Positions 56,461-64,000 of a DNA stretch of 64,000 nt are shown here, in pieces. The number at the start of each line of letters is the position of its first letter. Positions within the stretch are counted from its first letter, which is position 1. The stretch is from Mauremys mutica (taxonomy: Eukaryota; Chordata; Testudines; Geoemydidae). The stretch is taken from contig NC_059072.1 of assembly GCF_020497125.1 (NCBI RefSeq), positions 278,424,045 through 278,488,044 on the forward strand, given 5' to 3'. A program made the translations under genes and the position numbers. The notes below the pieces were generated by a model. That model made no database searches and was not told the DNA's origin. It saw only the letters and a list, made by a program, of their open reading frames with translations.

Positions 56461-58022
56461 TAAAAACAACGAGGAGTCCTTGTGGCTCCTTAGAGACTAA
56501 CAAATGTATTTGCGCATAAACTTTCGTGCGCTAGAATCCTCTTCATCAGATGCATGGAGTGGAAAATACAGCAGCAGGTATATATACATAGTACATGAAA
56601 AGATGGGAGTTGCCTTACCAAGGAGGGGGTCAGTCTAACTAGACAAGTCAATTAACAGTAGAATACTAAGGGAGGAAAAATCACTTTTGTAGTGGTAATG
56701 AGAGTGGCCCATTCTGAACAGTTGACAAGAAGGTGTGAATAACAGTAGGGGGAAATTATTATGGGGCAATTAGTTTTTGTAATGACCCATCCACTCCTAG
56801 TCTTTATGAAGGCCTAATTTGATGGTGTCCAATTTACAAATTAATTCCACTTCTGCAGTTTCACGTTGGAGTCTGTTTCTGAATTTTTGTTGTTGAAGAA
56901 TTGCCACTTTTAAGTCTGTTATTCAGTGACCAGGGAGACTGAAGTGTTTTCCTACTGGTTTTTGAATGTTATAATTCCTGATGGCAGATTTGTGTCTATT
57001 TATTCTTTTGTGTAGAGGCTGTCCAGTTTGGCCAATATACATGGCAGAGAGGCATTGCTGGAACATGATGGCATATATCACATTGGTAGATATGCAGGTG
57101 AATGAGCCCTGGATGGTGTGGCTGATGTGGTTAGGTCCTATGATGGTGTCCCTTGAATAGATATGCAGACAGAGTTGGCACTGGGGTTTGTTGCAGGGTT
57201 TGGTTCCTGGGTTAGTGTTTTTGTTGTGTGGTGTGTAGTTGCTGGTGAGTATTTGCTTCAGGTTGGGGGGCTGTCTGTAAGCGAGGACTGACCTGTCTCC
57301 CAAGGTCTGTGAGAGTGATGGATTGTCCTTCAGGATAGGTTGTAGATCCTTGATAATGCACTGGAGAGGTTTCAGTTGGGGGATGTAGGTGACGGCTAAT
57401 GGCATTCTGTTACTTTTTTGTTGGATCTGTCTTGTAGTAGGTGGCTTCTGGGTACTCTTCTGGGTCTGTCAATCTGTTTCTTCACTTCACCAGGTGGGTA
57501 TTGTAGTTTTAAGAATGCTTGCTAGAGATCCTGTAGGTGTTTGTCTCAGTCTGAGGGATTGGAGCAAATGCGGTTGTATCTGAGGGCTTGGCTGTAGACA
57601 ATGGATCGTGTGATGTGGTCTGTATGAAATCTGGAGTCATTTAGGTAAGTATAGCAGTCAGTAGGTTTCCGGTATAGGGTGGTGTTTATCTGACCATCGC
57701 TTATTAGCACTGTAGTTCTAGGAAGTGGATCTCGTGTGGACTGGTCCAGGCTGAGGATGATGGTGGGGTGGAAATTGTTGAAATCCTGGTGGAATTACTC
57801 AAGGTCCTCCTTCCCATTGGTCCAGATGATGAAGGTGTCAGCAATGTAGCACAAGTAGAGTAGGAGTGTTAGGGGACGAGAGCTGAGGAAGCATTGTTCT
57901 AAGTCAGCCATAAGTATGTTGGCATACTGTGAGGCCATGTGAGTACCCATAGCAGTCCCGCTGACTTTAAGGTATAAATTGTTCCCAAATCTGAAATAGT
58001 TGTGGGTGAGGACAAAGTAGAA
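56461..58022 (-). mobile_element. Penelope-like retroelement (GIY-YIG type), minus strand, 5'-truncated
   Basis: On the minus strand this carries a decayed reverse transcriptase followed by a GIY-YIG endonuclease, the layout of Penelope-like elements. The RT catalytic region reads CYIADTFIIW (57822-57851) where YxDD is expected, so the first aspartate is lost. The 3' end (low coordinates) reads in plus sense 'aacaacgaggagtccttgtg' and 'catcagatgcatggagtgg', text I associate with a common sauropsid repeat. Frame changes separate the RT and endonuclease parts. Confidence 0.8.
56923..57405 (-). pseudogene. GIY-YIG endonuclease domain of a Penelope-like element
   Basis: The 160-codon minus-strand frame has a cysteine cluster at residues 71-79 (KPCNKPQCQLC), then VIYAI (109-113), YIGQTGQPL (123-131) and an arginine-containing helix (HKRINRHKSAI, 132-142). 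These correspond to the GIY-YIG nuclease core that makes the target-site nick for Penelope elements, preceded by the linker cysteines of the group. The frame lacks a proper start and is joined upstream only through frameshifts to the RT part. It is a fragment of a transposon protein and not a host gene. Confidence 0.75.
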
Positions 58023-59334
58023 TTAATATTAATTATTGATAAATTGTGCTAAGTACTGTACAATCATATAGGAAAACACAAGTCTTGTCTGAGAAACTTA
58101 GAATATAAATGATTGTGTGTTTGTAAATAGCCAATTTGCATGCAGTTACAATAACTGTGCATAGAAATAGACATGTTTTTGTGCACACAAGTGCTCCTCA
58201 ATTCTAAAAAAAATGGATTTCATGATCTGCTGAGAAAAAAATAGTTCAGTATCCACAATGTTGGGACAGAACTGGAACCGCTTAAGACTCTCCAGTTGTC
58301 ACTTTGCTGCACACCATGGCACTAGCAGCATGGATAGAGCACACAGATAGAGTCCACCAAGAAGGGCTGAGGTGAGGGGGTAGTATTGTAAGCTGTCCAC
58401 AATTCTTTATTATCAGGGTTCCTGGAGCCAGTCAGAGCAGCCTGTGTTTATTTTTCATCTCCACAAGTCAAGATTCCTCCACAAGATTCCTCCACAAGAT
58501 TCCTTGGTGATCGGCATGACACGGGAACCTAAAAGCGTACGACAGAAAAAAAAATGAGGCTGGACCAGGAGGGGATGTGGCCTGAACGTTCAGGAGATGA
58601 GCTCATCAATACATCCTTCAGGCAACCTATGACAGTAAGGATCCTATAGATCCCCACCTTCAGGTTAAATCTGCCATCTCCTGGTGGAGCCCCTAGGAAA
58701 GAGCAAATGGTAGCAAAATTACAAAAGGAGATGAATGACCCCACTGGTCCAGCTGCCATTGCTGGTACAGGGAGGAAGGAATTTGAGGGAGGTGAAATTT
58801 ACACCCTATATAATAGCAAGGGTGAATGAAGTCCTCCGCATACACCCTAAAAAAACTCCCAAAACAAATGGCAAACACTTAAATCAGAGTCAGTTCTATA
58901 GATCTCTGAAAAACCCAACAGCTTCTTTCCTTCGTGCTAATGGTTAGCAGGCTCTTAGTCACAGATGAGGACCCACAGAGAAAGAACTCTTCACCAGTTT
59001 CATAATATTGCATCATAAAATGACCAAAATGTCACTAAAGGGACTACCTAAAAATCTCTTAATTCTGCACTTCCAAGTATAGCAGTGAAATAGGAGAGTT
59101 CATTGCTTCTAGGACAGAGTCAGTACATATCAGAGTGATGTCCATAACAAACCATTCATAGACAAGTTAATTGCTCTGTCCAGAAATCCTTTTTCTTTTT
59201 CTGCAGCCTAACATCCTTCTAATCCTAAATCTTTATGTTGATTCTTGGTTGGGAAAGGGTTGTTCTTCCTTATGAAAGAAGCAGTGTTTGAAGGTAAAAC
59301 ACTCACATTTGTTTTTGTTTTGTAATAAATGATT
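58023..59334. other. Intergenic, with a 13-bp tandem repeat
   Basis: No gene seen. Three units of AAGATTCCTCCAC (the last partial) lie at 58470-58505. The block at about 58530-58900 is less AT-rich but has no recognised family. Confidence 0.45.
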
Positions 59335-59460
59335 ACTTATTATTCTAGTAGCACCTAAAAGTCCCAGTAGAGATCAGAGCCCCAAACTGCTTGGCACTGA
59401 ATATACATCTTTTATGAGACAGTCCCAGTCTTGAAATGTTTCCAATCTAAATAAACAAAC
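59335..59460 (-). repeat. MIR/L2-type tail, minus strand
   Basis: 'agtagcacctaaaagtccca', 'gatcagagccccaaactgct' and 'gacagtcccagtcttgaaat' are the reverse complement of the tail seen at 28025-28145. Confidence 0.6.
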
Positions 59461-61801
59461 CAATCTCAGAGGACCTTTTGTTTTAAATCTCTGTGATTAT
59501 AGAAGCAGCTGTCTACTTTCATTATAATTCTGAAATTTAAATGGATGTTTTGGATAGTTACAGTATTGTTACAGTATTTAATATAGTAGACGTCAATAGC
59601 TAGATATGTCATATTTATTTTGACTATAGACAAGACAATGGTGATGCTATCATGGAAAATCAAAAACACACAAGCTAGACAACATATGATCCTAATTCAC
59701 TTTGACCTTGACATAGTATCAACGTTGTAAATCAGGTCTAAAGGTTATTAAGAAACAGACTGGGGTCATCAGAGTACAGCAAAAGGTTGAGGGCACTATA
59801 GTCCTGAAGAAAGAACATCGAAAATGTCTGAAGGAATGCTGATCCCACTGCTTTATCTCCAAAGGTCTGTGCTGCAAGGTTGTGTGTGGATTAGGGGAAG
59901 TTGTGGCTGGTACCCACTAAAATCCAGTGTTCTTGGATCAGGTCTTTTGGATCCAGCAGCGGGCAGACTTGGCTGACCACAGCTGCTCCTTGCTGGTGCT
60001 GCTCCCGATTCACTTATTGTTGCTCTCCCTGCTGAATTACGGAGTGTTCACTTCTGAACAGCTGCTAAGCTCCTGGTTGTAGTTGTCATCAGGGCTGAAG
60101 ACTGTGACATTCCCTGCTCCCAGGGTAGATCATCCCAGACTTTATAGAGAAAACTTTATGGACAAGGGTGACCCTAACCAAGGAGCCTTTTCCTTTTGAG
60201 ATCCAGAAGGAATGGCTATCTGCCATCTACACACACACACTACTGAGGACACCTCTCTGAAGATATGAAAATGATGAACGAGGAATAGTTTGGTTCTGTA
60301 TGGGCTAAAAGCATGTTCTATAAGATATTTTTATGTAGTGCATAGAATGAACTATCACTATCACTATGTTATGGCTTCAATCTTTTGTTATGCTGATTTG
60401 TTTAAAGGAATCTGGTTTTATATTTGCAAGATGTGCTGTATTTTCTGACATACAGTCTGCTTTTGGATTTAATCACCAGACAACTGCAATATATACATTC
60501 AGCCCCAGTGTAAAGGCACTGAATTCAGCAGCTTTATACCAGGGTGAAATTAGCTTACTATGTTTTGGACCCCATTTAAAAACAGATATTATAATATATA
60601 ACACAACGAAATACAAAAACCATTATCACATGGTGTATAACTCCCCTGTTAGAGGCGTGAAAGGTAATCCCATTGGATCAAACAGATTTGCTACTTTTAA
60701 AAGCTAGTCATGGTTGCCAGTCAAGGTGCTGCATAAAACTGTACTGGTTGGTACAGTTTCACCTGAGGGTGGGTTTGGGCAGGATTTTTAGCGTAATTGA
60801 ACCCAGTCTTGTGTATAGGCCTGTGCAATGGTTTTTGGAGCCGAGGAGGGATGAGTTGTGAGAAGAGCAGGGATGGGATTAGGGATCTCCTACTAAACTG
60901 ATTCACTGGGCATTGGCCCATGGGGAGTGGTTATAGCAGAAATTGGGGCTGCTTTGGCAGCCTCAGGCTTGCAGTGGCAGCTGCCCAGTCTCCACCCTGC
61001 AGCATGGGTATGTGTGCAGGAATTCCCTTCTTCCCCATTCTCCATTGTTCCTTCAGAACCCCCTTATCTCAAACTCAGATACTTGTTGCAGAGAGTGGGG
61101 AGGATTTGCCCCTCAATTTTTTATTATTTTTTTTAAGGGAGAGATCACAGAACATTAGAATTTCAGCTGGACTTCATTTTTCCTAAATCAAACATGCAAC
61201 AAAGTGTTGAAATCTTTGTAGGAAAAATAGTAGCCACCATCTGGTTCAGACAACAGGAAGTGAATCACTACCATAGACCTGATTATAAAATATATATTTT
61301 AAATCCATCCTGGATTTTAAATGTTCACATTTATTACATTTTGAAGCAAAAACTGACAAAAAGATTAGGGATTCTGAAAGTGGTGCATTATATATTTTTT
61401 CTGTCTCAGTCATTTTGGAAATTTCCACTCCAGTGCCTCTAATCTTTAGGCATCCATTTCTGTACCTCTTATTCACACTATGTGCTTTCTACTCTATTGA
61501 AATCAATGAGACTACTCGTGTGGGGAAGTGTGGATCATTGTGAGTATGGGTAGCAGAACTGGAACTCTAGAGAAGGCAAACAGCTTCTATCCTGCCAAGA
61601 TTTCACAGGAGTGGCTTTGCTGGCAGGAGTTGTGCTCTTGGAACACTATACAAGGGACAAATTTGGCTTTTGTAGGATATGTCTAAAAACTGCTGCATTA
61701 TTATATGTGTTTGGGGGGAACAGTGAGTCTCCATCAGCAGCCTTGCGATGAATGTTATGTACTAGAACTCTAGAGGAAAAAATAAGTGTGTATATATATA
61801 T
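59461..61801. other. Intergenic, no gene seen
   Basis: AT-rich with scattered short ORFs. Around 59930-60200 the composition is GC-richer ('ccagcagcgggcagacttgg'), perhaps an unclassified old repeat. Confidence 0.45.
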
Positions 61802-61873
61802 ATCAGTGTGTGCCAGATTATGTATATATATATATATATATATATATTTATACATAATCTGGCACACACTGAT
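61802..61873. repeat. Perfect hairpin, 25-bp arms
   Basis: The left arm 61802-61826 and the right arm 61849-61873 are exact reverse complements (arm core AGTGTGTGCCAGATTATG). The 22-base loop is alternating AT and could extend the stem further. A TA run precedes it. This could be a cruciform, a small MITE or a pre-miRNA-like fold. Confidence 0.9.
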
Positions 61874-62549
61874 TTGGCTTTACAAAAAAAAAAGGTGTGT
61901 GTGTTTATTATTACCTATTACCTAAAAAAAACCCAAAGTGTTAATAATGAAGCTCATTCTGACCCTCATGATTTTTAAATCAGAAAATCTTTCAGTGCAA
62001 AGTTTTCTGCACACAACTAATTTGGAAGACTTATACATGGAACAAAAAGATAGAATCACATGGAACATTCGTTTTCAGCTCAATACTTGTCAAATTTTGG
62101 GCATACCCCAAAACTCTGACTGAATTCTAAAATGGGTGTTTTTGTTTTCTTAATTTGAAGTTTGGATTGTGTGTGTGTGTGTGTTTATCCCTTCTTTGAA
62201 CTAGCACAATAATGCAATAGAGGAGTGTTTTGAGCTGTTACTGAAAGTCATTTTGAAAACATGTTAAAAGCAGCTACTTTGTCAGAATGCATGAAATTAG
62301 TTATTAAAAAGGAGTATGTGAATGGGAGGAAACTTAACAACAAAGTAATGAGATGTTTGCAAACGCAGGTTAATTAAGCTTGGTTTTCTCTCTACATAAG
62401 CCACCATTTATGTTACGAATATATAACTGGTTCCAATATGTTGGAGATGCTTTATTACTATTTGTAATCTCATTTGTTATCCTTAGCATGCTTATTAACT
62501 TCCAAAGCAGGAAGGCTGGTTTTGTGGTTAAGATATAATGTATGCTGTA

Positions 62550-62720
62550 TGTACCTTGCTTTGCCCAGCTTCCTGTGATCTCAGACTGGTCACTGGATTA
62601 CTCAGTGTTGTGGGGATAATTCTGTTAGATTTAGTGGGGAAGGTATAGATTGTCTCTTCTCATGTTTGTAAAGAGCCTAGGACAAAGGGGAATATGATCT
62701 AGACATCACTGTAATAATAC
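62550..62720 (+). repeat. Weak MIR/L2-like remnant
   Basis: 'actggtcactggattactca', 'ggtatagattgtctcttctc', 'aaagagcctaggacaaagg' and 'cactgtaataatac' follow, at low identity, the layout of the SINE at 27910. Confidence 0.35.
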
Positions 62721-62758
62721 TCAAGTGGCCACATGAACAGCATTATGATTATATTTAT

Positions 62759-63330
62759 TAGAGCTGTCAAATGATTAAAAATAATTGCAATTAATCACAA
62801 GATTTAAAAAAAATAGTTTAATTAATCACATTTTTAATCATGCTGCTAGAGAGTAATAGAATAGCAATTTAAATTTATTATAAATATTTTTGAATGTTTT
62901 TCTATATTTTCAAATATATTGATTTAAATTACAATACAGAATACAAAGTGTGCAGTGCTCACATTATATTATTATTTTTATTACAAATATTTGTACTGTA
63001 AAAAGATAAAATAAATAGTATTTTTCAATTCATGTCATACAAGTACTGTAGTGCAATCTCTTTATCATGAAAGTGCAACTTACAAATGTCGAATTACTTT
63101 TTTTTTACACAACCTTTACATACAAAAGCAAAACAATGTAAAATTTTAATGCAAGTCATAGCATGATGGGGCATACGAATGGTAAGCAAATCTTAAATGG
63201 GAATATCTTGCAACCTCGGCTACAACAGTGCCATGTGAATGCCTGTTCTCACTTTCAGGTGACATTGTAAATAAGAACCAGGCAGCATTATCTCCCTTAA
63301 ATGTAAACAAAGTTGTTTATCTCTTTGGGG
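62759..63330. mobile_element. Fold-back hAT transposon, partial (family B)
   Basis: The left end TAGAGCTGTCAAATGATT and the following roughly 370 bases match the left arm of 9591-11342 ('acagaatacaaagtgtgcag', 'gtgcaatctctttatca'). The sequence then switches to a plus-strand transposase C-terminus. The right terminus and its duplication are missing, so the copy is truncated. Confidence 0.8.
63204..63324 (+). pseudogene. hAT dimerisation-domain remnant
   Basis: The frame reads YLATSATTVPCECLFS, LSGDIVNKNQAALSPLNVNK and VVYLF, the hAT C-terminal motif. It corresponds to the plus arm of the element at 9591. There is no start codon and no upstream transposase; it is part of the fold-back copy. 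Confidence 0.75.
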
Positions 63331-63374
63331 TATCTTTACTTATTCCACATAACACTAATTGATGATGCTATATA

Positions 63375-63420
<46 letters not shown>
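63375..63420. repeat. AAT microsatellite
   Basis: About fourteen AAT units after 'gatgatgctatataaat', a phrase typical of L2-type SINE tails. Confidence 0.9.
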
Positions 63421-64000
63421 GGTAAATAGTCATTACTTTCCTTTGTCTTCAGTGTAATGTGATAACATGACTCACTAATTATGAATCTTTTTTTTTACTA
63501 TTCAAGCAGATATAGAAGCTTTGGTATAAATCCCTAGTTTCGGGGCATTTTAGCACTATTTTTGTGCAGCTTGGGTTTAGATTTAATATTGGTGAATGAC
63601 ACTAAAGCAACTTCTGAGAGCAGCAAGAAAAATGGGAGGAATGGGAATTTATTTTAAATAAATATTTACTAGTGAGTTCTGATCTAATTTTAATTTTTTT
63701 TTAATTTCTACTGAACAAAATCTATGGGACTCATCCTTCATTCCTTGTGCACTCAAAATTCCCACTGAATTCACGGGAAATGTTGGATGCAAAAGAAAAG
63801 GATAAGATTCTATATAGACAAAACACTTTACATCTTAGATGGTTAAAGATTGACATATAAATTAGAGCCTGATTTACATAGGTGAGCAACCACAAATTCC
63901 ATTGACTCTAATGTTCAGTGTTTCTGAAAATTCAGACCCCTATATTTAAGTGTTTAAATATGGAATTGGGTGTCAAATTTTTGGAATCCAGATTTATAAA
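63421..64000. other. Intergenic, AT-rich
   Basis: No gene seen. A palindromic word CCCACTGAATTCACGGG lies at about 63761, another member of the scattered set. Confidence 0.45.

Noticed and set aside
56923..57405. GIY-YIG protein as a host nuclease gene
   Set aside because: The cysteine linker and the adjacent decayed reverse transcriptase identify it as part of a Penelope-like element.

Overview
The window reads as about 64 kb of vertebrate nuclear DNA, most likely from a turtle. It is AT-rich, has one clear protein-coding gene, and is packed with dead transposons. The mix points to a non-avian sauropsid: long CR1 LINEs, many short hAT-type DNA transposons with 8-bp target duplications, a Penelope-like element with a GIY-YIG endonuclease domain, and MIR/L2-like SINE tails. 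The turtle assignment rests on recognising these repeat families and is an inference; no search was run.

The only host gene I can support is SLITRK1, a neuronal leucine-rich-repeat membrane protein, on the plus strand at 20351-22429, intact in one coding exon. Around it (about 17.3-25.9 kb) the sequence is poor in recognisable repeats. It holds a purine tract, a CAG run, a split REST/RE1-like site, upstream ORFs and strong-looking splice signals upstream. Downstream is a probable 3'UTR of about 2.2 kb ending near AATAAA at 24632. The 3'UTR keeps a match to the reported miR-189 (miR-24-1-5p) target. It also carries a 24-bp Penelope-type tip flanked by a 16-bp target duplication.

Left flank (1-17.3 kb): a hAT-like element (2702-3080), a minus-strand CR1/L3 LINE (3300-5072), a block with 49-bp tandem units (6012-6480), a 336-bp hAT element (6702-7037), a fold-back hAT with two inverted transposase C-termini (9591-11342), and a plus-strand CR1 interrupted by a small hAT insertion (13741-16227).

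Right flank (26-64 kb): a gene desert with hAT elements at 36324, 41971 (carrying a 70-bp minisatellite), 44826, 45207, 47731, 50928 and 52716. There is a CR1 fragment at 53091, a Penelope-like element at 56461-58022, a perfect 25-bp-stem hairpin at 61802-61873, and a second fold-back hAT at 62759. A lone SLITRK1 in a desert agrees with the known gene-poor setting of this locus in other amniotes. I saw no tRNA, rRNA, CRISPR array or intact retrovirus.
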